From assembly GCA_017960905.1 (NCBI GenBank), contig JAGCYH010000020.1, positions 1 to 64,000 of the forward strand: DNA of 64,000 nucleotides. The letters run 5' to 3'. The DNA is from Bacteroidales bacterium. GTDB lineage: Bacteria; Bacteroidota; Bacteroidia; Bacteroidales; Marinilabiliaceae. Shown piece by piece: positions 9,196 to 19,500 of the stretch. Below the pieces are notes generated by a model. It had not been told where the DNA came from. It made no database searches and saw nothing but the letters and a program-made list of their open reading frames with translations. Made by a program: the position numbers and the translations under genes. Position 1 is the first letter of the stretch. Each line of letters starts with the position of its first letter.

Positions 9196-11256
9196 CTACT
9201 CAAACACAATCAATTCGCTTTCTGTCATATCTTCGAAGACGGCCTTTACTCCGTATCGGTACTTCCGTCCCATCGACACTTCAGTATCTACAAACGACAT
9301 TTCATCAGTAACTATATAAGGCTGCAAACCAGTCTCTTCCACTTCTTTGTAAAGTATGTAGTGATCGATAGGTTGCGGAGTTGTAGTTATGGACCATTCT
9401 ATAGTACTTTTCTTGACATCAGAAACGATCTTATGCTTCAGTTTTAATGTAAGAGGCTGTGCAGCACGAGCCAAAACAGTTGCGCTGACAGTACTATTCC
9501 CCGACATATCGACCGCCCTAATCGCATAAAAATAATCTTCGGTTTCCAGTGCGTTTTTATCTACAAAGACTGCTTCGTCGCTGTTATTTATTACATTTAT
9601 AACTTCAAATTCAGTCTCTCGCTTCTTCCGACGCAACACTTCCTGGCGCGCGACATCAACACTGCTGCTCGGTATCCACTCCAACTTATGATATTTCTTT
9701 TCAGAACCTACGGTTCTGAAAATCGGTGCAACTGGCGGAATTGTATCAGGACGCACCAAAGCCAAAGTCGCTGACGCATCTGACGTATTGTCGCGCACAT
9801 CGACGGCTCGTACCTGATAGTATATCATCGATGTCAGAGTATTAAGATTGATCTTCTGACTAAAAACTGTATCGCGCTGTATTGAAGGCGTTTGCAATAC
9901 GAATTCGCCATCAGGGCGGTTCAAAGAATAGACACGATATCCTGCCAAATCACGTTCGCGATTTGGATTCCATCGTACCGTTGCCAATCCTGTCGTATCA
10001 ACTGTTCCAACCAGACCCGACGGAATTTCAGGTGCTATACTGTCAACCAGTTCAACATACGTATACATTGGCGTAAGCACCTCTTTATCGGTATTATACG
10101 CCGACATTCTATAGTAATTGGTAATGTCGGGCAACATGTCCGTATAACTTCTTTCGTTAGGATTCTTACCATCGTAAATCAACTTTGTCCTGCCATTAGG
10201 ACTCGACTGCCGATACACTCTGAATCCGGCTATAGATGATTTACTTACGCTATCGGGGAATGCCCAATTTAGAACAACTTGCTTATTGCCAATCACTTCG
10301 TAGTTGGAAATGACTGGCGGTGACACAAGAGGTAATGCTCCACGTCCCTCAACAACTTCCGACGGTTCGCTAATACGGCCGAAACAATCCACTCCCCTAA
10401 CGCGATAATAATACGTCGTATTGTTGTCATACAACGAATCGGTATAATAGACATAATTCGACTCAGAACCGTCTGCTATCGTAGAAATCGCATTACTTTC
10501 TGACTGCTGTTCGAAACCATTATCCTTATTAGTAGACCGTTCGATTATATATGAGGTGTAAGTATCGTAGAGGTATGCGTTGTTCCACGACAAATGCACG
10601 GCTCGGTTACCGGACTTCACTTCAGGTTTGGGAATATTGGCAAGCGGCGTTACGACTTTCGCATTCGCAAAAGTCATAGCAGTATCCGACAAAAGGCTGT
10701 CGGGCATATTCACAAATATCTTGTAAAGATATTTGTCCGATTTGTCAATCTCGGTATCGACATACATAAGTCCTAACAGCCGAGCCGCAACAGGCGACAT
10801 GTCGGCTGCATATAGAGCAAAAGAAAAACGGTGAGTGCGTTCCTGATGTTTCTGATAGACCGCAAATGGATTCTTATCACCCGAACTTTGCGTTTCGCCA
10901 TACAAACATTCAGCAGCTATGGCCACATATTTGTCATCAGCATACTGTTCCCATTCTGACATCGGACAACTCCTAACAATGCGAGTTTGCTTTTGACGCG
11001 CTATTTCCTCAGTCGACAATATGCTGTCGCCATGCATTATAGTATATCGTTCTAATACACAGCCATATGCATTAACATTTTTCCATGCATCCGCATCAGA
11101 CGGTGCCCAACGGACAACGATATTTCCGTCATTAACACAACTCTTTGCATAAATTGTCTGCGAAAAAACGTTTGTCGAACTGCAAAAGGCAACGTTCGTA
11201 AGCAAAAAAACTATTCGAAAAATTTTATTAAAATTGATTGTACAGCATTTTCTCAT
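9196..11256 (-). CDS. Secreted fibronectin type III repeat protein
   Basis: 686 residues with a signal peptide ending near FCSSTNVFSQ. The rest is mostly consecutive FnIII domains, visible as repeated VxLxW strands, D-x-x-x-x-YYYRVRGVDxxGR-type strand F/G pairs and SxP linkers (for example TTYYYRVRGVDCFGRISEPS, MIYYQVRAVDVRDNTS, DYFYAIRAVDMSGNST). The N-terminal 170 residues (KSCVNDGNIVVRWAPSDADAW) are also Fn-like but diverged. It ends inside an Fn strand with no T9SS sorting domain. It is the first gene of the toxin locus, with a good promoter at 11429-11459. FnIII domains also occur in the neighbouring large toxin, so a role as partner or scaffold on the cell surface is possible. No enzymatic motif is visible. 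Confidence 0.7.
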   Translation of the reverse strand: MRKCCTINFNKIFRIVFLLTNVAFCSSTNVFSQTIYAKSCVNDGNIVVRWAPSDADAWKNVNAYGCVLERYTIMHGDSILSTEEIARQKQTRIVRSCPMSEWEQYADDKYVAIAAECLYGETQSSGDKNPFAVYQKHQERTHRFSFALYAADMSPVAARLLGLMYVDTEIDKSDKYLYKIFVNMPDSLLSDTAMTFANAKVVTPLANIPKPEVKSGNRAVHLSWNNAYLYDTYTSYIIERSTNKDNGFEQQSESNAISTIADGSESNYVYYTDSLYDNNTTYYYRVRGVDCFGRISEPSEVVEGRGALPLVSPPVISNYEVIGNKQVVLNWAFPDSVSKSSIAGFRVYRQSSPNGRTKLIYDGKNPNERSYTDMLPDITNYYRMSAYNTDKEVLTPMYTYVELVDSIAPEIPSGLVGTVDTTGLATVRWNPNRERDLAGYRVYSLNRPDGEFVLQTPSIQRDTVFSQKINLNTLTSMIYYQVRAVDVRDNTSDASATLALVRPDTIPPVAPIFRTVGSEKKYHKLEWIPSSSVDVARQEVLRRKKRETEFEVINVINNSDEAVFVDKNALETEDYFYAIRAVDMSGNSTVSATVLARAAQPLTLKLKHKIVSDVKKSTIEWSITTTPQPIDHYILYKEVEETGLQPYIVTDEMSFVDTEVSMGRKYRYGVKAVFEDMTESELIVFE

Positions 11257-11428
11257 TTAAGAATGACAATTTGAATATTCTATTAAAACTTATAGATATT
11301 ATCTGTATGGTTGTATTCAGAATGCGTATAACATTATAAAAGACAGCATATATATACACAAGCCATCCACAACATCTTTTTTGAATTATTTACTAAAAGT
11401 ATTGGCATAAATCCCAAACTATTTTGCA

Positions 11429-11459
11429 CAAAGATAGACCATCTTTTTATTTTAACAAA
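11429..11459 (-). promoter_or_regulatory. Promoter of the toxin locus (TTTG - 19 nt - TATCTTTG)
   Basis: Read on the minus strand, TTTG (11459-11456), a 19-nt spacer and TATCTTTG (11436-11429) match the Bacteroidetes primary-sigma promoter almost perfectly. Transcription would begin near 11422 and give a leader of about 165 nt before the FnIII gene. The leader is AT-rich and shows no riboswitch fold I recognise. Confidence 0.65.
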
Positions 11460-11504
11460 ATAATAGCTAAAAAAGTTTAAAAAAATGGCACCAGCGCAAC
11501 AATT

Positions 11505-11530
11505 ATGTACGTGCGTCAACGCACGTACAT
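11505..11530. other. Perfect 11-bp stem-loop upstream of the toxin-locus promoter
   Basis: ATGTACGTGCG, loop TCAA, then CGCACGTACAT: eleven perfect base pairs. It lies between the adhesin operon's terminator hairpin (11580-11614) and the toxin-locus promoter. No T run follows on either strand. It could be an operator, a second terminator stem or a palindromic repeat element. Confidence 0.5.
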
Positions 11531-11579
11531 CTGATAAGAAAGGCTAATCTGTGCCGGGAATAATGACTGGTAAGGATAC

Positions 11580-11614
11580 TATATAATGGCGTACAATTTG
11601 TACGCCATTATATA
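11580..11614. terminator. 17-bp perfect inverted repeat after porP/sprF, probable terminator
   Basis: Seventeen base pairs, perfectly symmetric about T11597 (core ATGGCGTACAA / TTGTACGCCAT, flanked by AT pairs), starting 10 nt beyond the stop codon of the porP/sprF gene. There is no clean U tract, but the AT-rich arm base and the position favour transcription termination for the dprA-adhesin-porP transcript. Confidence 0.55.
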
Positions 11615-11624
11615 TATTTATCCT

Positions 11625-12707
11625 TTATTTCTTCAGGAACTTGCGGTTATAACCGTGTTTCTTGCCAGTGCCGGTGTAGCTATAGCCCATGATAGGCTCG
11701 GTACACGGTACAGGCTTCATCTTATAGCTTCGGTGGCGTACGTCGCTCGGTATCAGGCGGTAAACGAGCGACACTTCGTGCGCACCGTTACCGAACGAGC
11801 TGACATCGGAAAGCGTCATATCGTAGCTGTAACCAAGGCGCAGCGGCATATTCGGCACGTTGATGCCGATATTCGGGATTATAGCGTCGTAGTTCGACAG
11901 CTCGTTCGACACTTTGAAGAACAGACCGCGGTACGACACGCCGATTTCTATCGGGTTGTAGTACCAGTAAGCGCCAAGCTCAAGCTGATTGAACGACCGC
12001 TGGTTCTTATAGTTGAGCGCAAAAGTCACGGTCTTCGGTTCGGAGCCTCGGTACGAGTCTTCGTAAGTCAGTTTGTAACCGCAGAAGAAGGTTGTTTTCA
12101 CGCCTATCACATCCTTCACGTCGGTAAACGACACTTCGGGTTGCATGAGGTGATCGACGGTAATGCCGGCCCAATAATCATCGTTATACACCATCACCGA
12201 GGCGCCCGCGTCGAGGCGGTTGGTCTTGGTGCGGTCGATGCCGATGCTACTGCCGCCGGGCACGTAGTGCCCTTCGGCAGTGATGTCGGTGTAGCTTACC
12301 ATTTTCGACTGGTCTATTTTACGCTGCCCAAAGTGGAACACGATACCCGGACGTATGAACAAGTTCTGCGACACGGCAAATTCGTATGCGTAATTGAACG
12401 ATATCTCATTATCCACAAGCAGTCCTTTGCCCTGATTGTCGCACTGCCACATAAGGCCTACGCCACTGTTGAACCTATCGACAAAGTGGTCGAAGGTAAC
12501 GGCGTAGTTCTGGAACGCCGTGCCTATGCCCGGCCACTGGTTACGATAGTTGAGACCTATACGGCTTCCGTTTGTCAGACCCGTGAACGACGGACTCAGA
12601 TAAACCGGCGCTTCGTACGTCTGCGAATACGAGACGTCCTGAGCTTTAGCAACTACAGACAGGAAGGCCAAAACACCTAAAACCAATATTTTCATCATTC
12701 TATTCAT
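11625..12707 (-). CDS. sprF: PorP/SprF-family type IX secretion outer-membrane protein
   Basis: 360 residues with a signal peptide (MNRMMKILVLGVLAFLSVVAKAQ). It shows the typical PorP/SprF start: QDVSYSQTYEAPVYLSPSFTGL, then RIGLNYRNQWPGIGTAFQNY and FNSGVGLMW. Further on are VSFTDVKDV-type and ELGAYWYYNPIEIGVSYRG barrel strands, and a C-terminal LRLGYSYDMTLSDVSSFGNGAHEVSLVYRL region. Members are 14-stranded-type outer-membrane barrels that bind or retain T9SS cargo; SprF is needed for surface display of SprB in Flavobacterium. The gene begins 16 nt after the giant adhesin gene, the same order as sprB-sprF. It is almost certainly the dedicated partner of that adhesin. ATGs at 12698 or 12695 are alternative starts. 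The symbol follows context; PorP-type paralogues are numerous. Confidence 0.85.
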   Translation of the reverse strand: MNRMMKILVLGVLAFLSVVAKAQDVSYSQTYEAPVYLSPSFTGLTNGSRIGLNYRNQWPGIGTAFQNYAVTFDHFVDRFNSGVGLMWQCDNQGKGLLVDNEISFNYAYEFAVSQNLFIRPGIVFHFGQRKIDQSKMVSYTDITAEGHYVPGGSSIGIDRTKTNRLDAGASVMVYNDDYWAGITVDHLMQPEVSFTDVKDVIGVKTTFFCGYKLTYEDSYRGSEPKTVTFALNYKNQRSFNQLELGAYWYYNPIEIGVSYRGLFFKVSNELSNYDAIIPNIGINVPNMPLRLGYSYDMTLSDVSSFGNGAHEVSLVYRLIPSDVRHRSYKMKPVPCTEPIMGYSYTGTGKKHGYNRKFLKK

Positions 12708-12723
12708 CTCTCAGTCCCTCCGT

Positions 12724-13515
12724 CTATTTAATTATTAATACCTGACCCGACATGTTGTATTCCTTGCCGCTTGCGAACTTGCCTTTGGCAATCCAGACGT
12801 ACAATCCTTCGGCGGCAAGCGAGCCGTTGAAGCGGCCGTCCCAACCGAGATTTATGTCATCGGTTTCGAATATCAACTGACCCCAACGGTTGAATATCTG
12901 CATGTGGAAGGTCTCCACATCTTGATATACCGGTCGGAACGTCGAGTTTATACCATATATACTTACATTGCCCGTAGTTGTTTCACGCGGCGCGAAAGTA
13001 TTCGGGAATACGATGAAGCCGCCTTGGCGAGCTTCAACGAAGCTCTCCTTAGTTGTGTCGGCGTCGCAACCGTATTCGTTCCAAACAGTCAGCGTCACGG
13101 TGTACATGCCTTCGTGGTCGTACTGATACGTCGGGTTCTTCTCTTCCGATGTATTGCCATCGCCAAACGACCACAGGAACTTGTCGGCATTGATACTCTT
13201 GTTGACGAAGTGAACCTTATCGTCGGGCAGGAATACCAGCTGCGGTGCGGCATCGAAGCTCGACAGCGGGTGTCCGTAAACTCTGACGAACTGAGTGTAC
13301 TTCGACTTCTTACCGTCGGGTCCAGGAACGGTGAGCGACACTTCGTAGTTGCCTGGCAACGTGAAGGTGTGTACCGGGTTGCGTATTATCGACGTCGTTC
13401 CATCGCCAAAGTCCCAATTGAACTCACGCGCATCGAGCGAAGCGTCAGAGAATCTGACGGTGAGCGGCGAGCAACCTTGCAGTGTGTCGGCCGTGAAGCC
13501 AGCTTCCGGTACGAC
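12724..13515 (-). other. PKD domains and type-B T9SS sorting domain of the adhesin
   Basis: The last 260 or so residues hold two PKD domains (NWDFGDGTTS and LWSFGDGNTSEEKNPTYQY). A roughly 95-residue gliding-type C-terminal domain follows (VFPNTFAPRE, FHMQIFNRWGQLIFETDDI, GWDGRFNGSLAAEGLYVWIA, GQVLIIK). This type-B domain is what directs proteins such as SprB to the T9SS. Confidence 0.9.
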
Positions 13516-16500
13516 TTTGTAAGTAATTGACACTTCGTCGAATACGTGGCAATCTTCGGTATCGATTGTCCAACGGAATGTGTTGATGCCTCGAGCCAGA
13601 CCTTTGACAGTAGTATGGTAGTCGCTCGAGTCGGCGAAGACTATGTCGTCGGATACTCCGAGGTAAGTCCAGTAGCCCGGCAGGCGACCTGGGTTGCCTG
13701 CGTTGAGCTGGTACGTGTCGACGTATGTAACATCGTTCTCGCCAGCGTACGGATCGGCTTTCTGGCTTATCACCTTCACATCGTCTTCGGTTACACACTC
13801 GCCGTACTTGATGGTCCAGCGGAATATGTTCTCGCCGTATCCAAGACCTTTGACAGCGGTCTTCGGATTATTCGGTTCAACTATTTCGCCCTCGCCTTGC
13901 AGCAGACGCCATGTGCCTACGCCAATGCTTGGCACATTGCCGTTCATCACAGTGTAGTCCTTACAGAGCACCCTGTCGTCGCGTGCGTCGGCCTGGTCGG
14001 GTATCATATTCCAAACATTCACTGTATCAACCGATTGACAGCGGAATGTCTCTCCGTCGGATGTAACGATATTCTCAATTACCCACAAGAACTTGTTCTG
14101 ACCGAATATCAGGTTGCGAACCTCGGTCTTCGGATCCGTCTCGTTGTCGAACGACGGCAACGTTACGGTGTTGCCATTTTCGTCCATCGATGAAACGGTG
14201 TTGTGCGAGCCTGAAATAATCTCCCAGTGGCCTTTGCCAATAGCCGGGCTATTGGCATCGAGGTACTGACTGTTGCTGCAATCCTCGATATCGGCGCCAG
14301 CGTCCGACTTCGTCGGACTATAGTTGCGCATCACTATCTCGTCGTACTCAGGACACATGCCATCGACACTGACAGTCCAACGGAACTTCGTCTTGCCGTA
14401 GGCAAGATTCTTGACTGTCGTTGTCGGCTCGGTCGGACTCTCTATCTTACCGCCACCGACTTCAACAATAGTCCAGATACCTTCGCCATACGAAGGTACG
14501 ACGGCTTTGAGCTGACAGCTATCCTGACATACGGTAGCGTCTTTGCCCGCGTATGGTGCACTCGGCTTGTTGTTGTGTATCGTAACGTCGTCCGACAGCG
14601 AGCAACGCAGCGTATCGTACATTGCATTGCCATTGATGTCGAGACCACGGTAGAGTGGCGTATTCTGCGTTACAGTCCAACGGTAAGTGTTGTCGCCCTT
14701 GCCGATAGAGTCGAGGTAAGCAACCGGGTCGTACTTGTTCTGTTCGGTCCAGTTTGCATAACCTGCTATCGTACTCCATTCGCCCTGACCAAACTCTGGT
14801 TTATGAGCCGCAAGAGTGATGAAGTCGTCGCAAGTAGGCTGTGGTTGGCCTGCATACGGTATGCTTGGCATACCGTTGGTGATAATCACCTCGTCGAAGT
14901 CCTCACAACCCTTATAAGCTGTAGTCCAGCGAAGTATGTTCGGTCCCATACCCAAGTTGCGTATAGCCGTTGTCGGGTCGAGCATATTGTCGAACGTACC
15001 AGAGCCCGAAGCTCCCACAAGCGACCACTTGCCTTGTGCTATACCGGCCGATTGAGCCTGAAGTATCGTATGGTCAGAACACAATTCCTGGTCTTCGCCC
15101 GCTCGTGCTCTCACTTTATTGTATTCGACGGTTACATCGTCCATAGAGATACACTTGAACTCGTTACCCTCGTAGTTGAATACACGCGTTACGGTCCAAC
15201 GATAACGGTTTCCGTCTTTGTTGAACGGAATATCCTTCACGATGGTCGATGTCTGATGCGGGTACAATATATCGCCACCGCCTTCGGCAATCTCCCAAAC
15301 GCCCTCTTCGTACCATTCGCCAGTCTTATCAATAGCGAGCGGACCGGCAGTGATAATTGTTACGTTGGTGTCGCACAACTGCTGCAAGCCACCATCGATG
15401 TGAGCTTCGGTAGCCGAGTTGTTGATTACCACTACGGTATCGGTCGACGGACATTCGAGATAGTTGACTGTCCATACCAGCGTGTTGCGTCCGTTGCCCA
15501 AGTTACGTACCACAGTATGCGGGTTGTACTGGTCTTCGAATGAGCCGCGGCCCATGCCGGCGGCTATCGACCACTGTCCAACGCCCGGCGACGGGTTATT
15601 AGCCGTAAGCATCACAGTATCTGTACATTGCGGCGAAACTCTACCAGCAACAGCCTTAATGTAGATATTGTTCAATATAGCTTCATCCGACGATTCGCAG
15701 ACATTGTTGCCCTGACCGTACTTGATAACCCAACGGAACTTGTTGTTGCCGAACGCCAAGTCGCGAACCTGAAGGTTCTGCGCCTCGCCGACTGTCGTCA
15801 TCTTATGTTCGTTGCCATCTTCGTCGTAATACCATTGCGATTCACCATTCTCATCTTTCCTGAGTTCTACTCGGTTGGTGAGTATCGGGTTGGAATCTTC
15901 GGTGCCCGGAACCACAAACTTACCGCCACCTTCTACGAGTTCCCAGTATGCCTGAGAGTACTCGGTAGGCTTATTACCCGACAGTTGTGCAATCTGACCA
16001 CAAATCGGGAACGGTGCATCGTAGCCGGCATCGGCATCCGACGGTTTGTTGTTCTGTACGTAGATGTAGTCTTCCGAATTACATTCGCCGCCCGACTCGG
16101 TAGAGATACGCCAAATGAGCGTATTGCGTCCCGCACCTACGTCGTAAGCGTCGTTGTCGTCGAACTTAGCCGAGCTACCGCTCGCCACAATCCACTGACC
16201 TTTACCATACGATGGCGTATTCGGATACAGACGCGCTGTACCATCGCAAGTGTAAACTATAGTACGCTCGTCTTCCGGTATCGGGCCAAGGCGGCCACTA
16301 TTCTGGTCGAGATAAACTGCATGGTCGGGGTGAGCCAAAGCCTGGTCGGCCATGTCGTTCTTGATTATTATGGTATCGGTGCTCGAGCATAGCTCGTCGC
16401 CGTCCAAGATGTTGTATATCTTGTAAACCAATGTGTTCTCGCCCTGTTTCAAGTTCTGAACCATCACATTGTGGATAGTATCCGGACGGTTAGAATAGTT

Positions 16501-19500
16501 GCCTGGCACATTGAGATACTTGGTGGATTGTTTAGCAAAGTCGCAACCACCCGAAATCAACTGCCACAGCTGCGAACTCTTGACGATGCTCTTCGTGCCG
16601 TTGGCTTTTACTATTACGTAATCGTCGTCCTTAGCCTGGTTACCTTGCATCTCGTACTCGCTCGAGCATATTGTGCGGTCAGAGCCTGCGTAAGCCTCTG
16701 TTACCGACATGTTCCATATCTGAACTGTATCGGCCGAATAGCCCGAATTATATGTAATCTTCCACTGCAGCGTGTTGCGGCCTTTCTGCAATCCGCGTAC
16801 TTTAGTGCGCGGATCGTGTACATCGTCGAATGTACCACGACCATAAATCACACTCCACTGACCTATGCCGTTGAACGGTCCGTTGGCCTTGAGCGTGTAT
16901 GTATCGCCGCAGAGGTCGTAGACGTTGTCGCCGGCTTCGGCTGTGGTGATATTACCATAGGTAATCTCTACCTCATCGTCTTGGTAACAGCCTTCGTGCT
17001 CAATTCTCCAACGGAAGATTGAAGTACCGTTAACGAGGTTGGTTACCACAGCCTGCGGGTTGTGAACATCCGACGGGTCGATGTCGCCACCACCAGTGAT
17101 GAGCGACCAAGTACCTTGACCTATCTCAACTGGTTCGGCGTTCATCTTCGTCGAATTGACGAGCAGACCGGGCTGGTCATCACCAGCGTAGTTCGAGTTG
17201 TTCACATCTTTCAGCTTCGGCGTGTTGTTGGTTATCACTACCGTATCCGATGATGTACAACCGCCTTGTGTAACGGTCCAGACGAAGTAGTTTGCACCAT
17301 AGTCGAGACCGCCGACATCGGTAACGGCAGCATCAATGTTGACTATTGTAGCATGACCCATGCCCGAAACTACCGACCACTGACCATTGGTCTGTGGCGT
17401 TATAGCACGCAGTTTGGTGTACGTTGTACAAATTGCGGTATCCTTGCCAGCGTTGACATCGATAGCGTTGTTGCGGACAATGAGGTCGGCATAGCTTGAG
17501 CAGCCGCCTTCGTTCGACTTGATCAACCAGCGGAATGTGTTCATTCCGCGGTCAAAGTCGCGAGCCTTGGTCGTCGGGTTGTTCTCGTCATCGATTTCGG
17601 CATGACCAAAGAGCGGAACCCATCTACCTGTCTCGTAATTAGTGTCTATCGCATTTCCAGTGAACGTCGTCTCACCGTCGCAGACTGTTATCATCGCCTG
17701 TGCGGCAGCCTTAGTCACTGCATTGTTCTTAATGACAACGGTATCGCTCGACTCGCAACCTTCGTTGCTTATCGTCCAAATGTATTGGTTAACGCCACGA
17801 CCCATCTTGGTAACATTAGTGGTCGACTTCCAAGCATCGACGAATGTACCACGTGAATGACCGTCGTTGGCTACTGTCCAGTGGCCAATCTGACCTTCGC
17901 GCAATTGAGTACCAATAAGTTTTATGGTATCGTTACATGTAGCGTCGTCGTTGCCGGCCTTCACTTTCAACTGAGCGTTGAAGATGTTGACTGTGAGCGA
18001 ACGCGAACAGCTTCCGTTGTTAATTGTGTAACGATAGATGTTGTCGCCAATGCTCAATCCTTCGACTTGCTGTACTCGTTGAGCCGGATTGATTGTTCCG
18101 TAGCCGGTTATGCGCTCCCATACGCCCTCTTGGTTCGGGAATACCGATGTGCTTACCGGACTGCCTTCGAGTATCACCGAAGTACCGCAGACTACAAAGC
18201 GGTAGTAGTCGGTGCCTTCAGGTATCAGCGATTGCTGAACGAGCAAGCCAGCATCCGAGTTGTCGCGTTTGATTCTTATCGTAGGCTCATCAGGCATGTT
18301 GTTCTCGAGCTCTATTTCGGCACTCGACGCGCAACCACGCTGAGTAATAGTCCATTTCACGGTAACCTTACCCTGACTCATGTTGGTCAGTGTCGGATGT
18401 GCGCTGTTTGCGTTGTCTATCTCGCCCGTGCCTACCGGAATTGTCCACAAGCCTGTGCAACCGTCGGGAACATTAGTTCCCGCGAGTTGCGTCTGACCGT
18501 CGCATATAAGCGTCTGTATCGGACGAGCAGTTACGTTCAATTGGTTATTGCGAACAATAACCTCATCGGTGAGCGTACAGCCATGTTCTGTAGTAACCGT
18601 CAGACGAAGTATGTTCTCGCCTTGAGTCAGGTTGGTGAGCGATGTTGAAGCCGCCTGATAGTTGCCTATCACACAACCACCTGCGACACGTTCCCATGTG
18701 CTTGTATAGCTTGCACCATAAGCATCGATTGTTGCCGAGATGTTTGCCGTCGAAGCGCAAACATCTTGTTCGGCACCAGCGCTGACTTTCGGCAGCGGAT
18801 TTACTTCGACATTCAACGGTGCCGACCACGGACCATAGCCACAAGCGTTCTTACCACGGACTTTGATTTCTCCGCTGAGCGTGCTTATCGTCTCACTCAC
18901 TTCGAGCACGATGCTCGAAGTGCCTTCGCCGTAAACTATGTTGAAGCCTGTCGGAACCGACCATTCGTAGCTCTTGGCGTTCTTGATGGCTTGTACCGAC
19001 ATACTTATGTTGCGTTCGCCTTGGCAGAACTTAGTCTTCGCACTGCGTATGTTGCTTGAGCTCTTAGGCAGGAAGCTCGACGAAACAAGTTTCGTACGTA
19101 TCGGGCTTTCAGCGCAATCGTTGAGTGCGCTGACGCCGAGCAAGCCGCCCGCGTAAGCCGTATCGACGTTGACGTAGATAGTAGTTGACCCAGCGCCTGC
19201 CATTACCGTCATGCCATCGGGCAAGTACCACTTGTAACCGGTAGCGTTCGGCACGTCATCTATCTGGAAGCTTACACCTTCGGCGCCTTGGCAAACAATG
19301 TCGTCACCAGTGATAATGTCGGGCATTTCGGGCAAGCCCTTCACTGCTATCATTACTCGGCCGTCGGCCAAAACAGGCGCGCAACCTTTCGCATCTATCA
19401 CGTTTCCAAGCACATACTCGGTTGTAACCTTCGGCGAAACGGTAGAATAGAGGTATCCGTTAGCGTCAGGAGTCTGTTCTACCAACGTCTGAGTTACGTT

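Noticed and set aside
11334..11519. 61-codon minus-strand frame in the intergenic region
   Set aside because: It spans the toxin-locus promoter and part of the hairpin and has no recognisable features.
11586..12680. Plus-strand frame of 364 codons covering the porP/sprF gene
   Set aside because: The minus-strand protein is a clear PorP/SprF member; the mirror frame has no features.
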